From Phycisphaerae bacterium (GTDB lineage Bacteria; Planctomycetota; Phycisphaerae; Sedimentisphaerales; Anaerobacaceae): a DNA stretch of 38,351 bases. Shown piece after piece: positions 10,089 to 19,144 of this stretch; positions within the stretch are counted from its first letter, which is position 1, and the number at the start of each line of letters is the position of its first letter. Both the position numbers and the translations under genes were made by a program. The stretch is taken from the NCBI GenBank assembly GCA_028715705.1, contig JAQURJ010000011.1:1-38351 (forward strand), read 5' to 3'. The notes under the pieces are model-generated. The model ran no database searches. It was not told the origin of the DNA and saw only the letters and a program-made list of their open reading frames with translations.

Positions 10089-11867
10089 ATGACAGAAAAA
10101 AGAAAAGGTAGAATAATTAAGGTTGCCGGGCCGGTGGTCGTGGCAGAAGGCATGACCGGGGCAAGGATGTATGATGTGGTTCGTGTGGGTTCGCTCAACC
10201 TGATAGGCGAGATCGTTGAACTTCACAGTGATACGGCTTCGATACAGGTTTACGAGGAAACCGGCGGAATAGGCCCTGGCGAAGTTGTAGTCGATACCGA
10301 AGCTCCTCTTTCGGTGGAACTTGGGCCCGGACTGATAGAAAGTATTTACGACGGGATACAAAGGCCGCTTGACACCCTTTACGCAAAGGAAGGGGCGTTT
10401 ATGGGTCGAGGCTCCGATGTGCCCGGTCTTAACCGCGAGAAAAAGTGGGATTTTGAGGCAACCGTAAAGGCTGGAAGCAATGTAGCCCATGGTGACATCG
10501 TAGGCCAGGTTCAGGAAACAACTTTACTTCTCCATAAGATAATGATTCCTCCTGGTGTGAGCGGAATACTGAAAGAAATTAAAAGCGGCCAATACACAGT
10601 GACAGATACTATCGGAATTGTGGAAACCGACGGCGGTGAAAAGCACGAACTGAAACTGATGCAGAAATGGCCTGTTCGTGAACCTCGCCCGGTCAGCAGA
10701 AGACTTGCCCCCAAAGATGTGCTGGTTACAGGCCAGCGTATCATTGATTCGTTCTTCCCGATAAGCAAGGGCGGAACGGCTTGTGTGCCTGGACCTTTCG
10801 GCAGCGGAAAAACCGTTGTACAGCACCAGCTTGCAAAATGGGTCGATGCCGATATCGTGGTTTATGTTGGCTGCGGCGAACGCGGAAACGAGATGACCGA
10901 CGTATTGACCGAATTTCCTGAATTAAAAGATCCTCGCAGCGGCGAGCCTTTGATGAAACGTTCTGTTTTGATAGCCAATACCTCAAATATGCCCGTAGCC
11001 GCTCGTGAGGCATCGGTTTATACCGGTATTACCTTAGCCGAATACTTCCGTGATATGGGCTATACCGTCGCCTTAATGGCTGACAGTACAAGCCGATGGG
11101 CGGAAGCCATGCGTGAAATTTCAACGCGTCTTGAAGAAATGCCAGCCGAAGAAGGATATCCGGCTTATCTCGGTGCAAGGATCGCCAGCTTCTACGAAAG
11201 AAGCGGCAAGGTCGAATGTGCCGGTTCGCCGAAACGTGAGGGTGCGTTATCCGTTATCGGTGCGGTCAGCCCGCCCGGCGGCGACCTGTCCGATCCGGTG
11301 GTGCAGGCGACGCTACACGTGGTGAAGGTGTTCTGGTCATTGCAGGCAAAGCTTGCTTATCAGCGTCACTTCCCGGCTATCGATTGGCTGACCAGCTATT
11401 CGTTCTATAAGGAGTATCTTAAGGATGGTTTCTCCGATAAGGAACTCGGGCTGGAAATGGATAAGCTTACTGTGCAGGCGATGAGCATTCTTGAAGAGGA
11501 ATCCCAGTTAAAGGAAATCGTTCGGCTGGTTGGTGCCGAAGCTTTGAGTCCGAAAGACCGGCTTAGCCTTGAGACGGCAAGGACGCTGAGGGAAGATTAT
11601 CTTCACCAGAATGCATTCCATGCGGTAGATACTTATACCTCGCTGGAAAAGCAGTACCAGATGCTGAAGACGATAATGCATTACTATAATCAGTCACTTG
11701 CGGCTATCACTCGCGGCATCGAGCCGGAAGAACTGTTCAAGCTGGAAGTTCGCGAACAGATAGCAAGAGCCAAATACATTCCGGCTGACCAGATAGAAAA
11801 AATTTCGCAGATACGCGAGATGATAGATTCGCAGATCAAGGATATTGTTCAAAAAGTAGGTGTCTAA
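10089..11867 (+). CDS. ntpA: V-type ATPase catalytic subunit A
   Basis: This 592-residue catalytic subunit hydrolyses or makes ATP in the cytoplasmic head. The Walker A loop GPFGSGKT is at 235-242. The catalytic GERGNEMTDVL segment and the DSTSRWAEAMREIS segment follow, then SFYERSG and GAVSPPGGDLSDPV. The non-homologous insertion (about 115-190) that distinguishes A subunits from F-ATPase beta is present, as shown by GDIVGQVQETTLLLHKI. Length and motifs are normal. GAGGAT precedes the ATG. The stop abuts the ATG of subunit B with no gap. Confidence 0.98.
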   Translation: MTEKRKGRIIKVAGPVVVAEGMTGARMYDVVRVGSLNLIGEIVELHSDTASIQVYEETGGIGPGEVVVDTEAPLSVELGPGLIESIYDGIQRPLDTLYAKEGAFMGRGSDVPGLNREKKWDFEATVKAGSNVAHGDIVGQVQETTLLLHKIMIPPGVSGILKEIKSGQYTVTDTIGIVETDGGEKHELKLMQKWPVREPRPVSRRLAPKDVLVTGQRIIDSFFPISKGGTACVPGPFGSGKTVVQHQLAKWVDADIVVYVGCGERGNEMTDVLTEFPELKDPRSGEPLMKRSVLIANTSNMPVAAREASVYTGITLAEYFRDMGYTVALMADSTSRWAEAMREISTRLEEMPAEEGYPAYLGARIASFYERSGKVECAGSPKREGALSVIGAVSPPGGDLSDPVVQATLHVVKVFWSLQAKLAYQRHFPAIDWLTSYSFYKEYLKDGFSDKELGLEMDKLTVQAMSILEEESQLKEIVRLVGAEALSPKDRLSLETARTLREDYLHQNAFHAVDTYTSLEKQYQMLKTIMHYYNQSLAAITRGIEPEELFKLEVREQIARAKYIPADQIEKISQIREMIDSQIKDIVQKVGV

Positions 11868-13280
11868 ATGATAAAAGAATATCAGACGGTAAGAGATATT
11901 TCCGGGCCGCTTGTGTTGGTCGATCAGGTTGGCGAAGTAAAATACAATGATATTGTCACTGTTGAGCTTGGTGACGGAACGGTGCGTAACGGCCAGATAC
12001 TCCAGGCCGAAAAAGGCAAGGCGCTGATTCAGGTCTTCGAGGGTACGCATGGTATCGATGTTAAGAACAGCACTGTGCGGTTCCTTAATAAGCCGCTGGA
12101 ATTAAATGTCGCCCCAGATTTGCTCGGTCGCGTTTTTACCGGCCTTGGCGTTCCCAAAGACGATGGGCCAAAAATCATACCAGCCGACCGCCGCAATATC
12201 AACGGAAACGCTATTAACCCATTCGGTCGTGACTATCCAAACGAATTTATCCAGACCGGCATCAGCACTATTGACGGACTGAACCCTATTGTCCGCGGTC
12301 AGAAGCTGCCGATATTCTCGGCGTCTGGTTTGCCGCATGACGATATGGCTGCACAGATAGCACGGCAGGCGACTATTCGCGGTGAAGGCGAGCAGTTCGC
12401 TGTAGTGTTCGCGGCTATGGGTATTACGTTTGAGGCGGCACAGTTCTTTATTAATGATCTGACCCAGACCGGCGCTATCGAGCGGTCTGTTATGTTCATT
12501 AATCTTGCGGACGACCCGGCTATCGAACGTATCGCGACACCACGTTTTGCGTTGACTGCTGCTGAATACCTCGCGTTCGACCTCGATATGCACGTTCTGG
12601 TTATCCTCAATGATATGACCAATTACTGCGACGCTCTGCGTGAGATAAGCGCGGCTCGAAAGGAAGTTCCTGGTCGCCGCGGCTATCCGGGTTATCTCTA
12701 TACCGACCTTGCAACTATCTACGAACGAGCTGGACGCATAAAAGAGAAAAAAGGTTCGATTACAATGCTTCCGGTTCTTACAATGCCGGAAGATGATAAA
12801 ACGCATCCTGTTCCGGACCTTACCGGATACATTACAGAAGGGCAGATCATACTGTCTCGGTCTTTGCAGAGAAAGGGGATTACCCCGCCGGTCGATGCGC
12901 TGCCGAGTCTTAGCCGCCTGAAGGACAAAGGTATCGGAGAAGGCAAGACCCGTGAAGATCATGCGGACCTCTATAATCAGCTTTACGCGGCGTATTCTCG
13001 TGGAAAGGATGTACAAGAGCTTGCCACGATCATGGGCGAAGCGGCTCTTTCCGATGAGGATAGAAAATATATGGAATTTGCCAACCAGTTCGAGGCTCGC
13101 TACGTTTCGCAGGGCTATTATGAGAATCGTACAATTGAGCAGACGCTTGACCTTGGCTGGGAGCTTTTGAGTATGTTCACCAATGCTGAACTGAAACGTA
13201 TCGACGAAAAGCTCATCGCCAAGTATATGCCGCGATTTAGAAAAGAAAAAACCGAAGAACCAGCGGAGGCCGCAAAGTAG
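11868..13280 (+). CDS. ntpB: V-type ATPase regulatory subunit B
   Basis: This is the 470-residue non-catalytic head subunit. In place of a Walker A motif it has [18 protein letters not shown], the hallmark of V-type B subunits. Other family segments are [58 protein letters not shown] and [15 protein letters not shown]. It starts on the base after the subunit A stop and ends on the base before the subunit D start, so A, B and D are probably translated in a coupled way. Confidence 0.98.
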   Translation: MIKEYQTVRDISGPLVLVDQVGEVKYNDIVTVELGDGTVRNGQILQAEKGKALIQVFEGTHGIDVKNSTVRFLNKPLELNVAPDLLGRVFTGLGVPKDDGPKIIPADRRNINGNAINPFGRDYPNEFIQTGISTIDGLNPIVRGQKLPIFSASGLPHDDMAAQIARQATIRGEGEQFAVVFAAMGITFEAAQFFINDLTQTGAIERSVMFINLADDPAIERIATPRFALTAAEYLAFDLDMHVLVILNDMTNYCDALREISAARKEVPGRRGYPGYLYTDLATIYERAGRIKEKKGSITMLPVLTMPEDDKTHPVPDLTGYITEGQIILSRSLQRKGITPPVDALPSLSRLKDKGIGEGKTREDHADLYNQLYAAYSRGKDVQELATIMGEAALSDEDRKYMEFANQFEARYVSQGYYENRTIEQTLDLGWELLSMFTNAELKRIDEKLIAKYMPRFRKEKTEEPAEAAK

Positions 13281-13895
13281 ATGCTGAATGTCAACCCGAC
13301 ACGGATGGAACTGCTCAACCTTCGCAAGCGTATTGGTCTTGCGCGGCGAGGGCATCGGCTGCTGAGTGAAAAACGCGACGAGATAAGCCGTAATCTTATC
13401 CAGATAGCCAACGAGATACGCCCGTTGCGAAAGCAGGTCGAGACGCAGCTTCAGCAGACTTTCAGAGAGTTTATGCTTGCCCGCGCGACTATGGAGCCGG
13501 AAGATACAAAGGCAGCTTTGGAAATACCGACTAAGAAATTCAGCCTCGCTGTGACAATAGCCAGTATTATGAACGTCAAAGTTCCCCGTTTTTCCAAACA
13601 GATAGAGGGTGACATCGTTTGCTACGGCTATGGTTCGACATCGGGCGAGCTTGACGCGTCACTGTTGGCGCTGGAGCGGGTCTTTGACAAGTTGATGGAA
13701 CTTTCGGAGAAAGAAAAAAAGGCTCGGCTTCTGGCAAAAGAACTTGCGATGACGCGGCGAAGGGTGAATGTGCTCGAACACGTCGTACTACCCGAAATGG
13801 AAGAAACGATAAAATTCATCATGGACAAACTTTCCGAAGCCGAACGCGACAACATCAGCCGCCTGATGAAAATTGCCGACATTATTCGCAAATAA
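13281..13895 (+). CDS. ntpD: V-type ATPase subunit D (central shaft)
   Basis: This 204-residue shaft subunit is two long helices forming an antiparallel coiled coil. It has the conserved opening NPTRMELLNLRKRIGLARRGHRLL and the closing RRVNVLEHVVLPEMEETIKFI, then a short charged tail. It couples rotation of the c ring to the A3B3 head. It is the last V-ATPase gene. The E. hirae operon continues with ntpJ for K+ transport, but here an RDD membrane protein follows after 55 nt. Confidence 0.96.
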   Translation: MLNVNPTRMELLNLRKRIGLARRGHRLLSEKRDEISRNLIQIANEIRPLRKQVETQLQQTFREFMLARATMEPEDTKAALEIPTKKFSLAVTIASIMNVKVPRFSKQIEGDIVCYGYGSTSGELDASLLALERVFDKLMELSEKEKKARLLAKELAMTRRRVNVLEHVVLPEMEETIKFIMDKLSEAERDNISRLMKIADIIRK

Positions 13896-13950
13896 GTAAA
13901 AATATTATTTTACCATCAGAGAAATCCTTTTCATAAGAAACAGGGTAGTC

Positions 13951-14427
13951 GTGAACGAAGAACAATTAGTTCAATCTGAAGATCCGCAGCCGGAGGGTGA
14001 AACGGTAGAATTTGCCGGTTACGCGGGCTTTTGGAAACGGGTCGCCGCAACGGTTATAGACTCTTTTATACTGGCGCCTGCGGCGATGGCTTTGCTGTAT
14101 GCTTTCGATATCCCGCTTAAGACCGCCAATTTTCTGGATATTCCGCTTAAGGTGCAGATTGCCGCATTTTTTGTCGAAACGATATATAACGCCTTGCTTG
14201 AATTTTCACCGCTGCAGGGTTCTATCGGCAAAATTGTTTTGCGCATAAAAGTTACCGATATTTATGGCGACAGGATTGGTCTTGAAAGGGCGTTTATCCG
14301 CAATCTTTCAAAGATTGTTTCGCGGATTATTTTTTTTGTTGGTTATCTTATGATAGCTTTTACCCCGCGAAAGCAGGGACTGCACGATATGATTGCCAAT
14401 TGTGCGGTAATTAACAAATCATTCTAA
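13951..14427 (+). CDS. RDD family membrane protein
   Basis: This is a 158-residue protein with a GTG start and a weak purine-rich AACAGGG upstream. An acidic N-terminal tail (1-23) precedes GYAGFWKRVAATVIDSFIL, the RDD signature with Arg and Asp in the first membrane helix. A second helix lies at about 66-90 and a third near 120-140, before PRKQGLHDMIAN, which carries the last conserved Asp. Some RDD proteins have been reported as Na+(Li+)/H+ antiporters, but most are unassigned. Its place at the end of a V-ATPase operon that looks sodium-linked makes an ion-related role possible, not shown. The transcript appears to end at the hairpin 38 nt downstream. Confidence 0.85.
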   Translation: MNEEQLVQSEDPQPEGETVEFAGYAGFWKRVAATVIDSFILAPAAMALLYAFDIPLKTANFLDIPLKVQIAAFFVETIYNALLEFSPLQGSIGKIVLRIKVTDIYGDRIGLERAFIRNLSKIVSRIIFFVGYLMIAFTPRKQGLHDMIANCAVINKSF

Positions 14428-14464
14428 CTGTGTAAGAGGGTACGATATACTCGGTTATCCCTAT

Positions 14465-14490
14465 GCAAGTACAGAAAGTACTTGCGTTTT
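14465..14490 (+). terminator. Rho-independent terminator after RDD gene
   Basis: GCAAGTAC and GTACTTGC form an 8-bp perfect stem around a 5-nt AGAAA loop, followed by GTTTT. The T run is short, so termination may be partial. It separates the V-ATPase operon from the lipid-transport genes. Confidence 0.6.
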
Positions 14491-14549
14491 AAGATAGATT
14501 TGTTAATTAATGACGGTCAAAAGACTCATTATTGCTATCGAGGTGGCTT

Positions 14550-15308
14550 ATGGAACTCTCTGTTAAACAAAATGTTATGACCTGTATAACAGGTCTTTGG
14601 TGTGTGGTTCTGGTTCTGCTGGTATTGGGGGGGTATGGCGTCTATGCGGAGGGAAAATGTCCGAAGGACGCAAACGAACAGCCTGGGTGCAAATCGAATT
14701 GCACTGTGTTGGATGTGAACGACTCAAACGAACTGTGGTGGAGCAGGTGGGACGCTTTTGTTAAGGACACGAACGACCCAAACGAGCTGTTGGCAGCCAA
14801 GTGGAATGCCGTTATAACAGTCCTTCAGAGCAAAGAGCTGGATCAGGAACTTAAAAAGAAGATAATCGACAAAATTATGAGCCCGATTTTTGAAACCGAG
14901 CTGATGGCAAAGTTGGCATTGGGCAGAACACACTGGCCGAAATTGACGGATTCTCAACACAAGAGATTTACGGATCTGTTCACCGAACGGCTCAAGATCT
15001 CTTATCTGGAGAAAATCACGCTCTACAAGAATGAAAAAGTCTTATTTAAACCTGCAATACAAAAGAAAGACACCATCAAAATATCTATGGTGCTGATATC
15101 CGACGACAAAGAGGTAGCAATACTATACAAGCTTCGCAAGATGGATGACGCCGGCAGGAGCAAGATGAACGAACGCTGGAAAATTTATGATGTGGAAGTA
15201 CAGGGTGTCAGCATCCTCCTGACATACCGGTCACAATTCGATGATATTCTTCGCCGGGGCAGCGTGAATGATCTTTTTTCTCAGTTAGAGAAGACAACTG
15301 TTCAATGA
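14550..15308 (+). CDS. MlaC/Ttg2-like periplasmic lipid-binding protein
   Basis: This 252-residue exported protein resembles the MlaC/Ttg2D/HpnM family, which carries lipids across the periplasm. Residues 1-33 are a signal peptide ending VYA. The conserved core runs through IMSPIFETELMAKLALGRTHWPKLTDSQHKRFTDLFTERL and the final WKIYDVEVQGVSILLTYRSQFDDILRRG. GAGGTGG before the ATG at 14550 supports this start over an in-frame one at 14532. Between signal peptide and core is a Cys/Asn-rich insertion with an imperfect internal duplication (NDSNELWWSRWDAF, then NDPNELLAAKWNAV). The stop overlaps the start of the RND gene (ATGA), so the two are translationally coupled. Family membership is good; the ligand is unknown. 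Confidence 0.82.
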   Translation: MELSVKQNVMTCITGLWCVVLVLLVLGGYGVYAEGKCPKDANEQPGCKSNCTVLDVNDSNELWWSRWDAFVKDTNDPNELLAAKWNAVITVLQSKELDQELKKKIIDKIMSPIFETELMAKLALGRTHWPKLTDSQHKRFTDLFTERLKISYLEKITLYKNEKVLFKPAIQKKDTIKISMVLISDDKEVAILYKLRKMDDAGRSKMNERWKIYDVEVQGVSILLTYRSQFDDILRRGSVNDLFSQLEKTTVQ

Positions 15309-17842
15309 TGCAAAATTTACTCAAGCGTACCGGTATTATGACTAAATATCGCCCATTAACACAGTTTTTTTTTGATAGGGCGGTTCTGAAGCATCCTGTG
15401 ATAGTCATTGTCTGCATACTGGCAGCGGTTGTTTTTTTGGGGGTTGAGGCTACACACTTCAGGCTGGACGCTTCTGCGGACACACTACTTCTCGAGAACG
15501 ACAAAGATCTGCGTTATTCGCGTTTAATGGCCTCGCGTTACGGAGAACACGATTTTCTTGTGCTGACGTTTACTCCAAAAGGCGAACTGTTCTCGAAGCA
15601 GACACTGGCTACGTTAGGACGATTGCAAGACGACCTGAAGTCCGAGAAAAGTGTCTTATCTGTGGTTTCAATACTGAATGTCCCTCTTTTTGAAAGCCCG
15701 CCTGTAACTCTGAAAGAGTTTACGGGAGAACTGCCAACCCTTTCATCAGGGCGGGCTGACAGAGATATGGCGAGAGTAGAATTTCGTAACAACCCTATTT
15801 ATCAAAAGCTTCTGGTCAGCCCGGATTTAAAGACGACAGCCTTACTGGTCAATTTCGCTGACGATGAAGTTTATCGCGAATTGATAACGCGTCGTGACAT
15901 GTTATTAGAGAAGAAAACCTCTGGTTCGTTAAACTCTGCAGAGCATACCGACCTGAAAGCCGTTGTTGAACAGTTGCAGGAACACAACGACAAAATGAAA
16001 AGTCGTCGTCATCAGGATATCGTTGCAATACGGCAGATTATGGACAAGTATCGCCAGGATGCGGATTTGTTTCTTGGCGGGGTCAGCATGATCGCAGATG
16101 ATATGATCACTTATATTAAGAACGACTTGAAGGTCTTCGGTGTCGGCGTTCTGATATTTCTGATTCTTACGCTTGGTATCATTTTCAGAAGAAAACGATG
16201 GGTATTGCTTCCGACGCTTTGCTGCGGGATATCGGTAATATATATGTTTGGTCTGTTGGGATTGTTTGATTGGAAGGTAACGGTGGTTTCCTCAAATTTT
16301 ATTTCATTGCAGTTGATAATAACTATGGCCCTGACGATTCACCTGATTGTGCGATATCGCGAACTGCTTTCGCAGAATCCGCAGACCCCTAATCGGCAGT
16401 TGATTTTCGATACAATCCGGCTGACGCTTAAGCCTTGTTGGTATACGGTAATAACCACAATTGCTGGTTTCGGGTCTCTGGTTTTTTGCGAAATGCTGCC
16501 GGTCATTATGTTCGGGTGGATGATGATGCTGGGTCTGATTGTCTCTTTTCTTGTGACCTTTTTGCTTTTTCCGGCGGTTCTCGTACTGATGCCAAAAGAA
16601 ACTCCTCGAGACAGACGAGAATCTGATTTTTCCATAACCCCCATCCTTGCGAGATTTACGGAATCGCATGCTGTGCTTATCCTTAGTTTGAGCGGACTTG
16701 TGTTCATTCTTAGCCTCGTTGGAATGTCGAGGCTGAAAGTGGAAAACTCTTTTATCAATTACTTCAAAAAAACCACTGAAATTCACCGAGGTATGAAAGT
16801 AATTGATCAATTTCTTGGCGGTACGACTCCTCTGGATGTAATTGTGGATTTTAGTGAGCCAAATACACAGCCAGCCGTTGTCGAGCCTGCCGCAAGGGTG
16901 AGTGACAGTGTGTTTGACGAATTTGATGAATTCGACAAAGAAGCCGGGGACGAGAAATACTGGTTTACCGCGGACAAGATGAGCCAAATCAAATCTGTTC
17001 ACGAGTATCTTGACAATCTGCCTGAAACGGGCAAAGTGCTTTCGTTAGCCGCCATGTTGAGTGTTGCGGAGAAACTGAACAGCGGAAAGCCTCTGGATAG
17101 TTTTGAGCTGGCTCTGCTTTATAGTGAAACACCGGACAAATTTCGGAATATGCTGGTCAAGCCGTATGTTTCCGTGAATGATAATGAAGCCCGTTTTTGG
17201 GTTCGTGTAAAAGATTCGCAAAAGTCTCTGCGCCGCAATGAGCTACTGGGGAAAATCAAGAGAGACATGACCGGCAAACTTGGATTTGGCGAAAAACAGG
17301 TTCATCTTGCCGGGATGTTGGTTCTGTACAATAATATGCTGCAAAGCCTGTTCAGCTCCCAGATAGTAACGTTGGGGATTACAGTCCTAATGCTTACAGG
17401 GATGTTTCTGATACTGTTTAAATCATTGAAAATAGCCCTCATTGCCATGATTCCGAACATGCTTCCCGTTTCGGTCGTGCTGGGTGTGATGGGGTGGCTG
17501 AACATTCCTCTCGATATGATGACGATAACAATTGCAGCCATCAGTATGGGGATTGCCGTTGATGACACGATTCACTATATATACAGATTTAAACATGAAT
17601 TTAAGAAAGACCATAAGTATCTGCCGACCATGCATCGATGTCATAGAAGCATTGGCCGTGCTATGTACTATACATCGATAACGATTATCATAGGTTTCTC
17701 GATTCTGACTCTGTCGAATTTTATTCCGACTGTTTATTTCGGTTTGCTAACCGGCCTGGTGATGTTCATTGCGATCCTTTCCGCTCTTACCCTCTTGCCG
17801 CAACTACTGATGTTGGTGAAACCTTTTGGCAAGGAGTCTTAA
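15305..17842 (+). CDS. RND/MMPL family exporter (HpnN-like)
   Basis: This 845-residue inner-membrane protein has the RND layout: one membrane helix near 25-45 (HPVIVIVCILAAVVFLG), a periplasmic domain to about 270, five helices, a linker, then a second copy of the same plan. The second periplasmic domain spans roughly 480-680, and LMLTGMFLILFKSL begins the last helix bundle. DMMTITIAAISMGIAVDDTIHYIYRFKHE is the typical RND helix with its charged Asp pair. It belongs with the MMPL/HpnN group, which moves lipids such as hopanoids or mycolates, rather than with multidrug AcrB (no outer-membrane channel or adaptor gene is nearby). It overlaps the MlaC-like gene and is followed by mlaA, so lipid traffic is the best guess. 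Confidence 0.9.
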   Translation: MMQNLLKRTGIMTKYRPLTQFFFDRAVLKHPVIVIVCILAAVVFLGVEATHFRLDASADTLLLENDKDLRYSRLMASRYGEHDFLVLTFTPKGELFSKQTLATLGRLQDDLKSEKSVLSVVSILNVPLFESPPVTLKEFTGELPTLSSGRADRDMARVEFRNNPIYQKLLVSPDLKTTALLVNFADDEVYRELITRRDMLLEKKTSGSLNSAEHTDLKAVVEQLQEHNDKMKSRRHQDIVAIRQIMDKYRQDADLFLGGVSMIADDMITYIKNDLKVFGVGVLIFLILTLGIIFRRKRWVLLPTLCCGISVIYMFGLLGLFDWKVTVVSSNFISLQLIITMALTIHLIVRYRELLSQNPQTPNRQLIFDTIRLTLKPCWYTVITTIAGFGSLVFCEMLPVIMFGWMMMLGLIVSFLVTFLLFPAVLVLMPKETPRDRRESDFSITPILARFTESHAVLILSLSGLVFILSLVGMSRLKVENSFINYFKKTTEIHRGMKVIDQFLGGTTPLDVIVDFSEPNTQPAVVEPAARVSDSVFDEFDEFDKEAGDEKYWFTADKMSQIKSVHEYLDNLPETGKVLSLAAMLSVAEKLNSGKPLDSFELALLYSETPDKFRNMLVKPYVSVNDNEARFWVRVKDSQKSLRRNELLGKIKRDMTGKLGFGEKQVHLAGMLVLYNNMLQSLFSSQIVTLGITVLMLTGMFLILFKSLKIALIAMIPNMLPVSVVLGVMGWLNIPLDMMTITIAAISMGIAVDDTIHYIYRFKHEFKKDHKYLPTMHRCHRSIGRAMYYTSITIIIGFSILTLSNFIPTVYFGLLTGLVMFIAILSALTLLPQLLMLVKPFGKES

Positions 17843-17909
17843 GAATTTGAAACGGGTATGATCAGATGGTATTATTAGAAATTAGACAAAGTTATCAGGA
17901 AGGAATGAT

Positions 17910-18686
17910 ATGAAACCACAGGTTTTTGCCATTGTTATTTTAGCGTTAATGACAGGCGGCTGCGCAGTTTCTGAGAAGAAGGCAGCGTCTATGTTTGATT
18001 CGTCCGATTCAAACCAGCCCGGCGTGTCACAATCTGACGATGAATTTGGTTTGTTTGAAGATGAGCTTGCCGGACAGGTTGTTAAGGTGGCCGATCCGCT
18101 GGAATCCTTGAACCGGATAATGCATGGTATTAATGACATACTGTATTTTTGGGTTGTCAAGCCTGTCACGCATGTATATAAAGCTGTCGCGCCAAAGCCG
18201 GTTCGCCTCGGCATCGGTAATTTCTTTGACAATCTGACAACTCCGGCACGTTTTGCTAACTGTCTTCTGCAGGGCAAAAATCAAGCGGCAGGGAAGGAAT
18301 TACATCGTTTCGTTGTTAATACTACGGCAGGGGTGCTTGGCTTCGGAGACCCGGCGCAGGATCGATATGGGTTGAAACCTACCGAGGAAGACTTGGGCCA
18401 AACGCTGGCTGTATATGGCCTTGGCGACGGATTCTATGTAGTGTGGCCGCTGCTTGGCCCATCGACCTTGCGGGATTCTGTGGGCATTGTTGGCGACTAT
18501 TTTTTGAATCCGGTTCGGTACGTCGAACCGCAGGAAGCTTCTATTGGCATATCTGCGGTGAGTGTCACTAATGAGGGCTCGTTTCACATCGGAGAGTATG
18601 AAGCCTTCAAGTTAGCGGCTGTGGATACATATGTGGCGATGCGTAATGCCTATATTCAATATCGAAGCAAACAAATCAAAGAGTAG
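17910..18686 (+). CDS. mlaA: MlaA (VacJ) outer-membrane lipoprotein
   Basis: This 258-residue lipoprotein has a signal sequence ending MTGGC, so Cys18 would be lipidated, and the next residue is Ala, which fits outer-membrane sorting. An acidic linker (about 22-65) precedes the MlaA domain: DPLESLNRIMHGIND, PVRLGIGNFFDNLTTPARFANCLLQGK, RFVVNTTAGVLGFGDPA, EEDLGQTLAVYGLGDG and WPLLGPSTLRDSVG, all in family order. MlaA removes misplaced phospholipid from the outer leaflet and passes it to MlaC. AGGAAGGA lies upstream of the start. The MlaFEDB ABC transporter is absent here; an RND exporter gene sits 67 nt upstream instead. Confidence 0.95.
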   Translation: MKPQVFAIVILALMTGGCAVSEKKAASMFDSSDSNQPGVSQSDDEFGLFEDELAGQVVKVADPLESLNRIMHGINDILYFWVVKPVTHVYKAVAPKPVRLGIGNFFDNLTTPARFANCLLQGKNQAAGKELHRFVVNTTAGVLGFGDPAQDRYGLKPTEEDLGQTLAVYGLGDGFYVVWPLLGPSTLRDSVGIVGDYFLNPVRYVEPQEASIGISAVSVTNEGSFHIGEYEAFKLAAVDTYVAMRNAYIQYRSKQIKE

Positions 18687-18949
18687 TAACCCGATGTGGA
18701 AAGCTGCGACAATCAGATTAACAGTATTGGAGAAAGTTCTTTGAAAAGTTTCGCTTTGCTTATCGTTGAATTTGTCAGAGTGAGGTGCTAAATGAATGGC
18801 GGACACTTGGTTTGCCAATTATGCCGCCCGTTCCTGTTTCATTTCATACATTTTCTCATATTCGGCTGCGCTCAGAGCAGGCTTGACGTCGGCACAACCG
18901 TTTGAATTTGCGGCTTATGTCGCGGTGCCTTAAAGCAAAAAACAAGGGT

Positions 18950-18966
18950 GGTCACAAATTGTGACC
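18950..18966. repeat. Perfect 17-nt inverted repeat GGTCACAA-A-TTGTGACC
   Basis: Two 8-nt arms flank one central A. It lies 20 nt before a promoter-like pair at 18987-19015, so it could be a regulator site or a hairpin. Its half-sites have the opposite order to a CRP/FNR box (TCACA first), so I do not call it one. Confidence 0.5.
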
Positions 18967-18986
18967 GGATTGAAAAAGTAAAGCGA

Positions 18987-19015
18987 TTGACAATTCGGCT
19001 GGGATGAAGTAGATT
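18987..19015 (+). promoter_or_regulatory. Orphan sigma-70-like promoter
   Basis: A perfect TTGACA at 18987-18992 and TAGATT at 19010-19015 are separated by 17 nt on the plus strand. No plus-strand gene follows; the transcript would run into repeats and then antisense to the 3' end of the gene at 19225-19758. It may be chance, or it may start a small RNA. Confidence 0.35.
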
Positions 19016-19019
19016 TTTG

Positions 19020-19090
19020 ACACGGGATTAACGCGGTTTTCTTTTAGACACCGATTAACACTGTTTTAGACGGGATTACAGGATTGAGGG
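19020..19090. repeat. Cluster of degenerate 'gggattaac' repeats
   Basis: Three close variants occur in a row: cacgggattaacgcgg, cgattaacac and gggattacaggattg, each preceded by a T/A-rich or gac/agac word. They resemble the element between ntpE and ntpC. No coding potential is seen. Confidence 0.5.
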
Positions 19091-19109
19091 GATATTAGAA
19101 CAGCCGGAA

Positions 19110-19125
19110 CCCCGATTGTTCGGGG
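19110..19125. repeat. Hairpin CCCCGA-TTGT-TCGGGG
   Basis: A perfect 6-bp GC-rich stem closes a TTGT loop. No T run follows on either strand, so it is not a normal terminator. It lies just before the 9-nt tandem repeats (19145-19171). Confidence 0.5.
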
Positions 19126-19144
19126 CGAGGCAGCCGAATTTAAA

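Noticed and set aside
12102-13355. 417-codon minus-strand frame opposite ntpB
   Set aside because: It is a shadow of subunit B with an odd composition, no motif and no ribosome binding site.
13896-13913. AT-only hairpin GTAAAA/TTTTAC after ntpD as a terminator
   Set aside because: The 6-bp stem is almost all A/T and has no following T run; the RDD gene is probably read through.
18819-18914. Transposase remnant on the minus strand
   Set aside because: Only 31 codons are open (ending KMYEMKQERAA). The tail hints at an integrase-like end, but there is too little to name a family and no terminal repeats were found.
18950-18966. CRP/FNR-type binding site
   Set aside because: The half-sites are in the wrong orientation (TCACA before TGTGA), with almost no spacer.
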